Below are positions 1 through 11,745 of a stretch of 64,000 nt of DNA, piece after piece; position 1 is the first letter of the stretch, and each line of letters starts with the position of its first letter. The DNA is from Brasenia schreberi (lineage: Eukaryota > Streptophyta > Magnoliopsida > Nymphaeales > Cabombaceae), in NCBI GenBank assembly GCA_036023115.1, contig JAYKKT010000089.1:19897001-19961000 (forward strand), read 5' to 3'. The notes beneath the pieces are model-generated. The model had not been told where the DNA came from. It was given only the letters and a program-made list of their open reading frames with translations, and did not search any database. A program made the translations under genes and the position numbers.

Positions 1-3000
1 AAGGGTCAGTCTGTACGCTTTTGCAAAAAATCGAGTTTTGGAGAGAAAGTTCATGAAGCGGTTCGAGGTGTCTATTTCGGGTCTTTAGGATGCGATTGCG
101 TATTTTAGATCACGCGGATTTGCACGTGCCTAAGTCTTTTCTTTTATCCCTCTTCGGGCCACCTAGTTTGTGTGTTATGAACACTCCACTACATGGGCGA
201 ATTCGAGCGGGGCTTGCTTTGATGCAATATGCGTCCTACCTCGTGGTATGGCGTAGATGCAATGCAAACTCACGCTACTCCGAAGGGAAAACCCGAAATG
301 TAAAGACAATACTGAAGGGGAAATAACCGAAGGGAAATAACCGAAGGGAAATAACCAAAGGGAAATAACCGAAAGGAAATAACTGAAGGGAAATATGTAT
401 ATAGATTATGTATATGAGCCCTTACTCGGGTCTTGCAAATAAGAGCGAAGGCTCAATGTGGGTGCGTGCTTGAATTGAAAGACTTACACACACGACATGA
501 AATTAAACCCAAATATAAATTGCAGTATGGCCTTGACTAAGGTCTTGGGAGTAAGAGCGAAGGCTCAATGTGTGTGAGAGTGCTTGAATTGAAAGACTAC
601 CCACACGACATAAATGAAACCCAAATATAACTGCAATAAGGCCTTTACTAAGGTCTTGGGAGTAAGAGCGAAGGCTCAATGTGTGTGAAAGTGCTTGAAT
701 TGAAAGACTTACTCACACGACATGAAATGAAACCCAAATAGTATAGGTCGGCCCTTACTTGGGTCTTTCAAATAAGAGCGAAAGCTCAATGTGTGTGAGA
801 GTGCTTGAATTGAAAGACTTACTCACACGACATGAAATGAAACCCAAATAGTATAGGTCGGCCCTTACTTGGGTCTTTCAAATAAGAGCGAAAGCTCAAT
901 GTGTGTGAGTGCTTGAATTGAAAGACAACGCACCCAACTTAAACAAAAACCCTTCGAAAATGAAAGTATATATGTACACTTATATATTAGGGGCTGATTA
1001 GGCCCGTGTGTGCTAAAAATCGTGCACGACTAAGAGAGTGCACGTGTGTGGTTGTGCCAAGCCACGTTATTACAAGCGGGGGGAGACTATGCTCCGTTAT
1101 TACAACCCCGTATCAAATTGAATTTCAAGCAAGTATACAACTAAGGACCAAGTTTAGACACTTACGAGTAGCTGGTCCGTAGAGGTCTTGCTGGGGCGTG
1201 GACTTGGCTTTGGGCTGCAAACGGGAGCTCCGCGAAGGTAGGTGATCAAAGGGGCTGGCCGGCTGCAAGTGGGGCGCGGGATAGGCGCCTCGAAGGTGGC
1301 CGGTGGCAAGTAGATGGCGGCTCCAAGTAGGGGTTTCAAGTGGCTGAATGAGTGGATTTTTAGGGTCACTAGGGGAGTTGAGAGTTTAGGGAAGCTGGAC
1401 CTAAAAGGTGAGCTGGTGGGAAGGCCGAGTAGGACACCTAGGGGAAGGCCGAATGGGAGATGATGGCTAGGTAGAGGCCAGCAACTTGGGTTATACTAGG
1501 TTCGGCTAGGTTGAAGTGGTGGTGACAAAGGGGCTGAGATGAAGGTAGGATGGGTGGCTAAGAGTGGAGAGGTGGTAGAGAGGGGCTTTGAGGGAGTTTG
1601 GGGTACTTACCGAATGGGGAGAGGTGGCGGATGAAGTGGGAAGCAGGCGGGCAGGTGGCTGTTGGCTGGTTCGGTTGGGTGGAGGTGATGGCGTCCGGCT
1701 GAGGGGTGGTGGTGGTGGATGGAAGAGGGAAGGTGGCGGAGCAGGTGGCGGCTGGTGGAGCAGATGGAGCAGGCGGAGGTGGGGAGTGGTCCCGGCTGGG
1801 TGAGAGAAGGGAGAAGGAGAGGGCCCGGCTGGGTGAGATGGTGGTTCCCACTTGGAAAACCCGCCCACAAGGAGGGGGCTTTAAATAGGGGATGGGTAGG
1901 TCGGTTAGGGCTGGGCTGTGGGTAGTGGTTAGGTGGTTTAGGTAGGGTGGTATGTAGATAAGGTGGGCTGGAAGGGGTTGGGCCAGATATTTTAAAACTA
2001 GGGGTTTGGGTAAATCGTGGGCTAAGGGTGGTTTAGGGGTTTAGGGCTAGGTTAGGTGGTTGGGTTTTAGGGTGAGGTTTAGTGAGCTAGGTTAGGTGAT
2101 TAGGCTAGGTTTAGGCTAGGATTAGGGAAATTAATCTAGGTTTAGGGAAGGATTAGGGAAGTGGGTTAGGTGATTAGGTTGGGATTAGGACGGGATTAGG
2201 GAAATGGGTTAGGTGATTAGGTTCAGATTAGGGGTGGATTAGGGGTTTAGGCTAGGTTTAGGCATTTTGGGCTAGGTTTAGGTGAAGGAGCTCCCTTAGC
2301 ATGGCCCATAGACCTTGATCACCCCATGTTGGTGCAGCCCTAGGTTAGGTTTTAGCTAATTACAAGCTTAAACCCACTCAATTAGGCTAACCCACATGAT
2401 TAAACCCAAACATGACACACAAGTCAAGCTTAATACAACACTCTTGATATTTTTCAACCCCACTCTCTCTCATGCCCAATATCCCACGTGAATTTCAAGT
2501 GGGCCCCACCTCCATTTATGAGAAGGTGATGTGGGCCATGGATATGGATATTGGATTGGATCTCTGGATCCAAATCCAAATCCAAGTCCACATATGGGTT
2601 TGGATTGGAATCTGGATATATATGGTCCAGATCCAATCCAAACTGAACTCTGACTCCTTCGAGCTGGGTTCGAAACGGACGATTCGTGCGGGGCTTAACA
2701 GCATCAGTACTCCGTCTGCGTTGGGTCTTCGCCAACATAGTCGTCCACCTCCGTTTCTGCCTTCCGAAGATGACTTCAAATGCTATTTTGATAAGAACAG
2801 GGTCTTGGACGTTCGAGATCCTGGGGTGTGAATCAGATACAAGAGTTGCTGCGCCGGGCTCGACAGGTGCTCCGGTTCCGGGCTCTTCTTGGCTCTCCTG
2901 GTCCTGTCTTGATCGGGCCAAGCCACTTCGGGGTTTCAAAACATGTTTTAAAAGGGTTTTCAAAAATCTATATTATATGTTTTAGAAAGATAAAGTTTAA

Positions 3001-3122
3001 AACATATGTACAGGGTTGTTTGGAAGGCTCCTGGGTTTCCAAACTCAAAAATGGCCCTTTGGGGCTGCTTTTATAAAACCAGATGGATTTTGAGAAATCC
3101 GTGGGATTTTGGGGTGTTTACA
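1..3122 (-). mobile_element. LTR of element X, minus orientation, cut by the left window edge
   Basis: On the minus strand it starts with TGTAAACACC at 3122, directly after a polypurine tract, so it is the 3' LTR of the pol fragment to its right. About 210 bp of its U5 end lie outside the window, judged against the complete LTR at 43043-46422. In minus-strand order it holds a GGATCC/ATCCAAA-rich stretch (2530-2660), a telomere-like CCTAAACC tract (about 2000-2300), a TATA-like site (1879-1888), the TTGTAATAACG module (about 1065-1110) and a 110-bp tandem array (about 415-935). It is the same subfamily as the LTRs at 9470-12369 and 43043-46422. Confidence 0.88.
1879..1888 (-). promoter_or_regulatory. 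TATA-like box in LTR X
   Basis: Minus-strand CTATTTAAAG just upstream of the GGGCGGGTTTT block. The same site recurs at 10177 and 44263 in the sister LTRs, which fits the element's own pol II promoter. The start site is not known. Confidence 0.5.
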
Positions 3123-3136
3123 GATGCCCCTCTTTG
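3123..3136 (-). other. Polypurine tract of element X
   Basis: Minus strand reads AAAGAGGGGCATC immediately before the LTR start. A purine run at this place is the usual plus-strand primer of LTR retrotransposons. The same tract precedes the LTRs at 43043 (+), 53658 (-) and 17907 (-). Confidence 0.8.
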
Positions 3137-4286
3137 GCCTTGTCCAAATAGATTTGGATAAGGGCAAAGATGACAAACACCCCTTTTGATGTCTCCCTAG
3201 ATCTAGCCACGAAGAATATGGGATCGTCCCATTTTAGCAAAATCTCAATTTTACAAACTCTGGTAGGAGGAGATATCATGCCAAAGGGTTTACTTATGGA
3301 ATCTGGTCCTAAATGGGATCATGCTCATGCAAGTACCATGCAAATGACATGGGTGTGGTGCCAAGAGTGGCGACCTCCCAGAGACCAGGTGTGGTCGAAC
3401 TTTAGAGACTTACAAGGCCTACTGCTCCAAGTGAGCAAAAGTTCTATGCTGTTCGATGTTCGGTTTTCAAAACTTATTTACAAAAGCTATTTACACAAGG
3501 GACAACTGTCTTGAGCCTCGATCCTAAGGATCTCGAGCTCTTCGTGCTTGCCCTTGTTTGAGTCTTAACACTCGCTTATCTAGCGGAGGTTTTATAAGAA
3601 AACAAGCTTCATTTCAAATTCCTACGCCTTACTCGAAACGTCGAATTCTCAAACAGGATGAAATTCAAGTAAGTAAATCCTATTTTTACTTTAGGATTCC
3701 TCGAAATGAACCATGCTTTAGCTTGGGATAAGCCAGGGATGGGAAAGAGATACCACGGTCCCTTTTGAAGCGTCCCGTGGTTTAAGGCATAGAAGGCGGA
3801 AAACTGCTCTTTTTGAGCTTTTTGGCCTCTTTTTCCTTTTTTTCATAGAGGGTCTCCCTTTGGGAGTATTTTTTCTTTAATCCCTCTTTTTTTATAAGAG
3901 AATCGATTTTTCTTTTTGAAGTCTGGTTTCTTTCTTTTGGAAAGAGACTTTAAATGGGGAATTCCCTTTTGATTTGGGCCTTTGTTTTCCTTTTGGAAAT
4001 AGGAGAGAAGAGGGGAGGACTTATCCCAAGCCTACACTCGATCCATTCCAGATCAGCCTATTTAGAAATAGCACGTACTACTTACAAGTATCTTGCTATG
4101 TTGAACTAGGCCTTTCTTTGTAAGAAGAAGGATTTTGAAATGTAACCACGATTTTGAAAACTCCACTCTTTCACAAGTGCGAATTCTCTTACTTAGGGTC
4201 ACACGAGTTCGCCTTTGCACCTTATTCACCTGTCTCAAGGCAGCTATCCCTTAAAATTTTTGAAAAACTGGAATTTAATCCAGATC
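3137..4286 (-). other. 3' untranslated region of element X
   Basis: No ORF of substance lies between the integrase stop and the polypurine tract. The stretch is T-rich on the plus strand. At about 3750-3782 it contains an inverted repeat with arms ACCACGG and CCGTGGT that is also present in elements B, C and D. The same 1.2 kb is found at 41870-43028 in element C in the opposite orientation. Confidence 0.7.
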
Positions 4287-7200
4287 CTACACATGATACT
4301 TCTTTAAGTATTGAATATTGATAGGATCTGCTAAATTCCTACCTTCTACATTGATCAACCAATACGAATTGTTCGTAGTGGTTGCTCGTACAACATAGGG
4401 TCCATCCCAGTTGGGGCGCCACTTGCCTAGGGGGTGTGGGCCACGATGGTGGATGGTTTTTAAGACCAGATCTCCCACTTCAAAGTGGTGAGGTCTCATG
4501 TGTTTGCTATAATGTCGGGCTATCCTTTACCGGTATGCACGAGCATGATCCATGGCAAGGAGTCGCCTCTCATCTAGCAAATCTAGTTCGGCCATCCTAG
4601 AATGCTGAAGCGTCTCTAGGGGGAGGTCGAGTGCTATAGATGTATGAAATGAATGTAGTTGGGTATGAATGGGAAGAATGGCGTTTGTGCCATAGACCAA
4701 TTCGAATGGTGTGGCATTCGTGGGAGTCCGGATGGAAGTCCTATAAGCCCATAAGGCTTCATCCAGCTTCTCGTGCCACATCCTACCCTTCTCTAAGGTT
4801 TTCTCAATGATACCAATGAGAGTCTTGTTTGTGGCTTCGGCTTGGCCGTTGCCTTGAGGGTAGTAGGGCGGGGAGAAGTGGTGAGTTATGCCATACGTGT
4901 TGCACAACTTAACCATCCGCTCATTCTTGAATGGGGTACCATTATCAGACACTAGGTCTCGTGGAACCCCAAATCGAGCCAAGATATTCCTCCGGATGAA
5001 AGCCACCACATGTTGCCCCATTACATTTGTCAGGGAAATGGCTTGCACCCACTTGGAGAAATACTCCGTGGCTGCTAAAATAAAACGATGCCCATTCGAG
5101 GCTTTGGGAAATATTGGGCCTACAATGTCAAACGCCCATATGGTAAATGGCCAGGGGCTGACCACAGAATGCAATGCACATGAAGGGATATGAATGGCGT
5201 GCCCATGCACTTGACATGGATGACACTTCCTAACATGATCGTGACAATCCTTTTTCAGGGTGGACCAAAAATAACCCCCTCTAAGTATTTTCATTGCCAT
5301 CATGTTGGCATTAACATGACCTCCACATTCTCCATCGTGGAACTCGTGCATCACTATCCTAGCCTCCTCTAGGTCGATACACCTAAGAAGAATGCTGATA
5401 AAACTCTTTTTGTATAAGACCCCACCCAGAATGGTGTATCGGGTCAAAATCTTACGAATGAATGCCTTATCTTTGGATGTGGCATCCTCGGTGAATCCCC
5501 CATTTTCTAAAAATTGTTTTATGTCATAGAACCAGGGTTTTTCAATAGACTCTGGGTTGTTTTGGCAAATATTCAAGTCATGTGTGGATGGATGGGGCGC
5601 ATGCCATATTTCCAAAGATCTGGTCCCTGAAATGGGATCGACCTTCAGGGCTGAACCCAAGGAGGAGAGGGCATCGGTGATGCCATTGTCCTCTCTTCCT
5701 ACGTGTATGAGCTTACACGACTGGAAGGATTGGACCAATCGAGTGGTCAACTCGTGATATGGAAGTAGTTTCTCATTACGTACTTGCCAAATTTTTAAAA
5801 CCTGGTTTATGACAAGGAGCGAATCTCCAAAAACCTCGATGCATGATGCCCCTAGAGTTTTCGAAATCCTTAAGCCTTGTATGAGTGCTTCATACTCAGC
5901 TACATTGTTGGAACATTCGAAATCTAAGCGGACTGCTATGGGAATCTCGCCCTTTTCAGGGGAGATTAGGATGATCCCGGCACCAGCCCCTCGTTGGTTT
6001 CGTGCCCCATCGAAGTGCATCTTCCACACTTGGTTTTCGAAAGAATTTGCCAAAATGTGGTTTTGAAAATGGTTTTGCAATATGCCTTCATCAGGCATTT
6101 CGACAAGAGTGGGATATGCGTCCTCTAAGGGGAATTCAACCACGTAATCTGCTAGGGCTTGCCCCTTAATGGAGATCTGGTGATGGTATTTCAGATCATA
6201 CTCCATTAGAAGGAGTTGCCATTTGCCCAATCTACCCGTGAGAATGGGTTTTTTGAATAAGTGCTTGATTGGATCAAGCTTGGACACTATCCAGATCTCA
6301 TGATCTAGGAAATAGTGTCTGAACTTCTGGCAGGCCCAGACTAGGGCCAAGCACGTCTTCTCCATGGCTTGATAATTTCGTTCATAAGCCAAGAGAGTTT
6401 TCGAAATATAGTAGATGGCATACTCCTTATGGGTGTCATCCTCGTATTGAGCCAACAGGGCTCCTAAAGCGTTTACATGCACGGAGATGTATAATAAAAG
6501 CGGTTTTCCTTGTTTTGGAGGATTCAAAATGGGGGGATTAACCAAGTATGCCTTCAGTCTTTCGAAGGACTTTTGGCATTCGTCATCCCATAAGAATTTC
6601 GTACCCTTCCTCAACAGTTTGTTGAAGGGTTCGCATCTAGTTGCCAGATTCGATATGAATCGGCGCACAGATTGTAATCGACCCTGGAGGCTACGGACTT
6701 GGGTGAGATTGGAGGGTGGAGCCATGTCTATGATGGCTCGACACTTAGAGGGGTCGACTTCTATTCCCCTTTGGCTCACCATAAAGCCTAGAAGCATCCC
6801 TGATTCTACCCCGAACACACATTTTTGAGGGTTTAGCTTTACTTTGTAAAGTCTAAGCCTTTCGAAAATCTTTTGTAAACATTCGATATGGGTGCATCGG
6901 GTTTTGGATTTCGCCAAGAGATCATCTACATACACTTCTACAAGCTCATGAATTTGATCATGAAAGATCGTGTTCATGGCTCGTTGGTATGTTGCGCCGG
7001 CATTTTTCAAACCAAAGGGCATGACTGTATAGCAGTACGTGCCCCATGGGGTTGTGAAGGCGGTCTTACCCTGATCTCGTGGACTTAGTTTGATTTGATT
7101 ATAGCCTGAATAGCCATCCATAAATGAAAACATTTCATGACTTGCAGTACTATCGACTATCAAATCAATGTTTGGTAAAGGATAATTATCCTTTGGAGTG

Positions 7201-7868
7201 GCTTTATTCAGGTTTCTAAAATCGATGCATATTCGAATTTTCCCATTGGTTTTTCGAACCACAACGATATTTGACAACCAATCAGAATACGCAATTTGTT
7301 TTATAAATCCGGCTTTTAGCAGATCTTCTAAACCCTCTTTGACTTGCGTGTGTACATTCGGGTGTATTTTCCTAAGCTTCTGCTTTATGGGTTTTACACC
7401 TGCATCTAAGGGAAGACGATGCTCGACTATGCTGGGATCTATGCCCGGCATGTCTTCATACGTCCATGCAAACACATCTAAATAGGTTCGTAGAAATGCA
7501 ATGAATGCTAACTTTTCAGTTTCATGCAAGCATGCGCCTATTTTGATGGTTTTGGGATTGGAATCATCCCCTAGGTTCACCTCTACGAAATCTCCTCCTA
7601 CTGATTGGGAAGGTCTTTCAAAATCGAGAATTCTATGAAATTCTGGGAGCTCAGAAGTGGGATCTTCCTCAAAGGGATCCACTTCTGGGCTTTGATCATT
7701 CTCGTGGGATATAGACCCGAGGGAACTTGATGCGTGGTTTTCAAAATGACCTGGTTTTGTACTTGGATTTTTGAGTGATTTCGAAATTTTTGGTCTGGCT
7801 ATGCAGACGACATTTCTTTCGAAATCCTTTTCTTTTGCCCAAGTCCTACCAGGAGCAGCTATGTACAA
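4287..7868 (-). pseudogene. Pol polyprotein of element X: RT, RNase H, archaeal-type RNase H, integrase (5'-truncated, one nonsense codon)
   Basis: The open frame 7940-4527 reads through almost the whole pol. Residues 1-24 are antisense protease sequence, so true pol begins near 7868 at LYIAAPGR. RT covers about residues 195-375, with FMDGYSGYNQ as motif A and YVDD at about 337. RNase H1 is about 480-600. A second RNase H is about 640-755, with acidic residues in MHFDG, AEYEA and FGDS. The integrase zinc finger is about 868-909 (HHCC), and its core has D in AFDIVG, D in VSDNG and E in GQAEA. A TAA at 4524-4526 replaces the CAA codon found at the same place in the integrase at 41012. The last 70 codons continue to 4287 and hold the GPY motif (WDGPYVV). 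Two RNase H domains before integrase is the known Tat-lineage arrangement. The copy lacks gag and protease on this strand and is probably dead. Confidence 0.9.
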
Positions 7869-7876
7869 GGTTGATT
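7860..7876. other. Head-to-head rearrangement joint
   Basis: To the left the sequence is minus-strand pol (reverse of LYIAAPGR). To the right it is plus-strand gag-protease reading VDSNISPESL. Comparison with intact copies at 49650 and 48411 shows about three shared bases (CAA) at the switch. No LTR end or target duplication is present here. Confidence 0.85.
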
Positions 7877-8886
7877 CGAACATAAGTCCGGAATCCTTGT
7901 CTGCCCAAGTGGCTTTATTAGGAGCAAAATCGCCCATCACCTTTTCGGAAGATGATGTAGATAGACCCTACGAAACCCATAACCAGGCCCTGCATATCGA
8001 GGTGGTTCTAAACAACCACTCTCTGGACAGGTGCCTAGTCGATGGTGGAGGAGGGCTAAACATCCTTCCACTTCACGTGGCGTACAAAATCAGAGTCACC
8101 TTGACTTCAGTGAACCCAAGCCCCATCGTTATCACTGGATACGATGGGAATGCGTCTAGGCCTTTAGGATCCATCGAACTCCAAATGGAAACAGGAGGGA
8201 TCGAACACACGGGGGTGTTCCATGTCTTGGACATCCACCCCCATTATAACCTGCTGCTGGGAAGGCCCTGGATATACAGCTTGTGCGCTGTGCCATCCAC
8301 CTTCCACAGGTGTGTTAAGATCCCTTTTAGGGACCAGGTCGTAGTGATCCTAGGTGAGAGTCACCCACAGCTTCAGGGGATCATAAACTCCCCTTGTTTA
8401 TCGAGCTCCCAGGCCCATGAGGCTAACCTGGGGCAAATTATGGTTGAGCCACCTCGGCTCGTGTTGAACAACCCTAGGAAGGTTGTATATGTGAAGGGGC
8501 CGCCCAAAGCAGGCCCCCTCCCGACTCTAATCCTCCTAGGAAAACCCAAACGTTCCCTATTTCCAAAACCCCTGGACAAAAGGCCATACGAGCCTAATAT
8601 GGACGATAGCATGTTCCAGGACCACGACTTATATCCCATCTTTTCAAAAAACAAAAGGTCGTGGAACATGTTATTGAACATGGGCTACACGCCCTACAAA
8701 AGTCTAGGGGCACAAAACCAGGGTCTCCTAGAACCCATCCTTCCTAGGGCCAACCCAAGCCGATATGGGATCGGCTATACTCCCCGAATACCACCGGAGC
8801 CACCCCCTGTGACCACCTGGGTCAAGGGTGCCCCGGAGCCTGTCTTAGAAGAGACCTATGGTTTAGACCTCCTATTCCAAGCCTAA
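7869..8886 (+). pseudogene. Protease and G-patch-like region of element Y (5'-truncated)
   Basis: This is the C-terminal half of the gag-protease ORF, starting at VDSNISPESL after the rearrangement joint. The retropepsin-like domain follows, with the active-site stretch LVDGGGGLNILP at about 8035-8067 and the later LLLGRPW motif. It would cut the Gag-Pol polyprotein. In the active site a Gly replaces the usual Ser/Thr of D-S/T-G, as in every copy here. Residues near the end (SWNMLLNMGY, then QNQG and YGIGY) look like a G-patch, an RNA-binding fold known after some retroviral proteases. The frame is open to TAA at 8884-8886, but the gag part is missing, so it cannot make a normal product. Confidence 0.85.
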
Positions 8887-8895
8887 CCCGTAGTG

Positions 8896-8911
8896 TTTTC
8901 CCTTTGTAGGT
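8896..8911 (+). promoter_or_regulatory. Splice-acceptor-like motif before ORF2
   Basis: TTTTCCCTTTGTAG followed by GTATG lies between the protease-ORF stop and the first ATG of ORF2. The same pyrimidine run plus TAG occurs at 27346-27358 and 49444-49456. At 62064-62078 the AG has become AA. Use as an acceptor is inferred. Confidence 0.4.
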
Positions 8912-9463
8912 ATGAAGGAAGATCCCTTTTTCTAAAAATACCAAAAACATTTGAAAACCTAAAATCAAAAAAATCGAAAAAAACAAGATAACCAAAAACA
9001 ATGGAAAAACAAAAACTCGAAAAAAGAGTGCTTTGTATAGTTCCCAAAGTTCTTGTTTTACAAAAACCCAAAAAAATTGAAAATTTGGAAAATACCAAAA
9101 AGATTTTGTACATAGCTGCTCCTGGTAGGACTTTGGCAATAGAAAAGAATTTTGAAAGAAGCGTCGTCTGCATAGCCAGACCAAAAATTTCGAAATCACT
9201 TGAAAATCCAAGTACAAAACCAGGTTATTTTGAAAACCACGCATCAAGTTCCCTCGGGTCTATAGCCCACGAGAATGATCAAAGCCCAGAAGTGGATCCC
9301 CTTGGGGAAGATCCCACTTCTGAGCTCCCAGAATTTCATAGAATTCTCGATTTTGAAAGACCTTCCCAATCAGTAGGAGGAGATTTCGTAGAGGTGAACC
9401 TAGGGGATGATTCCAATCCCAAAACCATCAAAATAGGCGCATGCTTGCATGAAACTGAAAAGT
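8912..9463 (+). pseudogene. N-terminal part of ORF2 (pre-RT region) of element Y, 3'-truncated
   Basis: ORF2 begins at ATG 8912 but meets TAA after seven codons, a break shared with element C. The readable frame is 9001-9463. It holds the lysine-rich leader, the LYIAAPG motif and the acidic segment EVDPLGEDPTSELPEF, ending at GACLHETEK. In intact copies LAFIAFLRTYLDVFAW follows; here it is replaced by LTR sequence. RT, both RNase H domains and integrase are therefore deleted. The same 360 bp are present inverted at about 7508-7868. Confidence 0.8.
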
Positions 9464-10176
9464 CGACCACTTGAAACCCCGAAGTGGACTTGGATTTGGG
9501 TTTGGATCCAGAGATCCAATCCAATATCCATATCCATGGCCCACATCACCTTCTCATAAATGGAGGTGGGGGCCCACTTGAAATTCACGTGGGATATTGG
9601 GCATGAGAGAGAGTGGGGGTGAAAAATATCAAGAGTGTTGTATTAAGCTTGACTTGTGTGTCAAGTTTGGGTTTAATCTTGTGGGTTAGCCTAATTGAGT
9701 GGGTTTAAGCTGGTAATTAGCTAAAACCTAACCTAGGGCTGCACCAACATGGGGTGATCAAGGTCTATGGGCCATGCTAAGGGAGCTCCTTCATCTAAAC
9801 CTAGCCCAAAATGCCTAATCCTAGCCTAAACCCCTAATCTGAACCTAATCACCTAACCCACTTCCCTAATCCCGGCCTAATCCCAACCTAATCACCTAAC
9901 CCACTTCCCTAATCCTTCCCTAAACCTAGGTTAATTTCCCTAAACCTAGCCTAAACCTAGCCTAACCACCTAACCTAGCTCACTAAACCTCACCCTAAAA
10001 CCCAACCACCTAACCTAACCCTAAACCCCTAAACCACCCTTAGCCCACGATTTACCCAAACCCCTAGTTTTAAAATATCTGGCCCAACCTTTTCCAGCCC
10101 ACCTTATCTACATACCACCCTACCTAAACCACCTAACCACTACCCTTAGCCCAGCCCCAACCGACCTACCCATTCC

Positions 10177-10186
10177 CTATTTAAAC
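10177..10186 (+). promoter_or_regulatory. TATA-like box in LTR Y
   Basis: CTATTTAAAC about 20 bp before the conserved GGGCGGGTTTT block, matching the site at 44263. Confidence 0.5.
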
Positions 10187-11104
10187 CCCTCCCCTTTGTG
10201 GGCGGGTTTTCCAAGTGGGAGCCCTCACCTCAGCCCAGCCGATTCCACTCTCCAATCCGCCCGCCTGCTCCACTCCCCAACGGCTCCACCTGCTCCATCA
10301 GCTCCACCTGCACCGCCACCTTCCCTCTTCCAGCCACCACCACCATCCCTCAGCCGGACGCCACCACCTCCACCCAACCGAACCAGCCAATAGCCACCTG
10401 CCCGCCTGCTTCCCACTTCATCCGCCACCTCTCCCCATTCGGTAAGTACCCCAAACTCCCTCAAAGCCCCTCTCTTCCACCTCTCCACTCTTAGCCACCC
10501 ATCCTACCTTCATCTCAGCCCCTTTGCCACCACCAACTTAACCTAGCCGAACCTAGTATAACCCAAGCTGCCGGCCACTACCTAGCCATCATCTCCCATT
10601 CGGCCTTCCCCTAGGTGTCCCATTCGGCCTTTCCCACCAGCTCACCTTTTAGGTCCAGTTTCCCTAAACTCTCAACTCCCCTAGTGACCCTAAGAACCCA
10701 CTCATTCAGCCCCTTTAAACCCCCTACTTTGAGGCGCCATCTACTTGCCACCGGCCACCTTCGAGGCGCCTATCCCGCGCCCCACTTGCAGCCGGCCAGC
10801 ACCCTTGATCACCTACCTTCGCGGAGCTCCCGTTTGCAGCCCAAAGCCAAGTCCACGCCCAAGCAAGACCTCTACGGACCAGCTACTCGTAAGTGTCTAA
10901 ACTCGGTCCTTAGTTGTATACTTGCTTGAGATTCAATTTGATACGGGGTTGTAATAACGGAGCATAGTCTCCCCCCGCTTGTAATAACGTGGCTTGGCAC
11001 AACCACACACGTGCACTCTCTTAGTCGTGCACGATTTTTAGCACACACGGGCCTAATCAGCCCCTAATATATAAGTGTATATATATATACTTTCATTTTC
11101 GAAG

Positions 11105-11745
11105 GGTTTTGTTTAAGTTGGGTGCGTTGTCTTTCAATTCAAACACTCACACACATTGAGCTTTCGCTCTTATTTGAAAGACCCAAGTAAGGGCCGACCT
11201 ATACTATTTGGGTTTCATTTCATGTCGTGTGAGTAAGTCTTTCAATTCAAGCACTCTCACACACATTGAGCTTTCGCTCTTATTTGAAAGACCCAAGTAA
11301 GGGCTGACCTATACTATTTGGGTTTCATTTCATGTCGTGTGAGTAAGTCTTTCAATTCAAGCACTCTCACACACATTGAGCTTTCGCTCTTATTTGAAAG
11401 ACCCAAGTAAGGGCCGACCTATACTATTTGGGTTTCATTTCATGTCGTGTGAGTAAGTCTTTCAATTCAAGCACTTTCACACACATTGAGCCTTCGCTCT
11501 TACTCCCAAGACCTTAGTAAAGGCCTTATTGCAGTTATATTTGGGTTTCATTTATGTCGTGTGGGTAGTCTTTCAATTCAAGCACTCTCACACACATTGA
11601 GCCTTCGCTCTTACTCCCAAGACCTTAGTCAAGGCCATACTGCAATTTATATTTGGGTTTAATTTCATGTCGTGTGTGTAAGTCTTTCAATTCAAGCACG
11701 CACCCACATTGAGCCTTCACTCTTATTTGCAAGACCCGAGTAAGG
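11105..11745 (+). repeat. 110-bp tandem array in LTR Y
   Basis: About five to six units. CTTTCGCTCT recurs at 11161, 11271 and 11381, giving an exact 110-bp period; later units diverge. Each unit carries GAGC-YTTC-GCTC, a small hairpin, and an AAGACC block. Equivalent arrays occur in all the long LTRs of the window. Confidence 0.85.

Noticed and set aside
1506..1868. Proline/serine-rich open frames in the LTRs (also 10196-10494, 29173-29398, 37184-37489, 44281-44637)
   Set aside because: They come from C-rich LTR leader sequence, are open in several frames and both strands, and differ between copies with no preserved frame.
2000..2300. Possible true telomeric repeat
   Set aside because: The units are degenerate mixtures of TTTAGG, ATTAGG and GCTAGG and sit at the same LTR position in five copies.
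7771..7868. N-terminal start of the plus-strand 371-codon frame at 7771
   Set aside because: The first 33 codons are antisense of the pol on the minus strand; the true plus-strand element sequence starts at the joint near 7869.
8822..9247. Phe-rich membrane-like frames opposite the ORF2 leader (also 22314-22348, 27333-27620, 49369-49796, 62006-62402)
   Set aside because: Antisense of lysine- and glutamate-rich codons (AAA, GAA) in the pre-RT region; shadows of the real gene.
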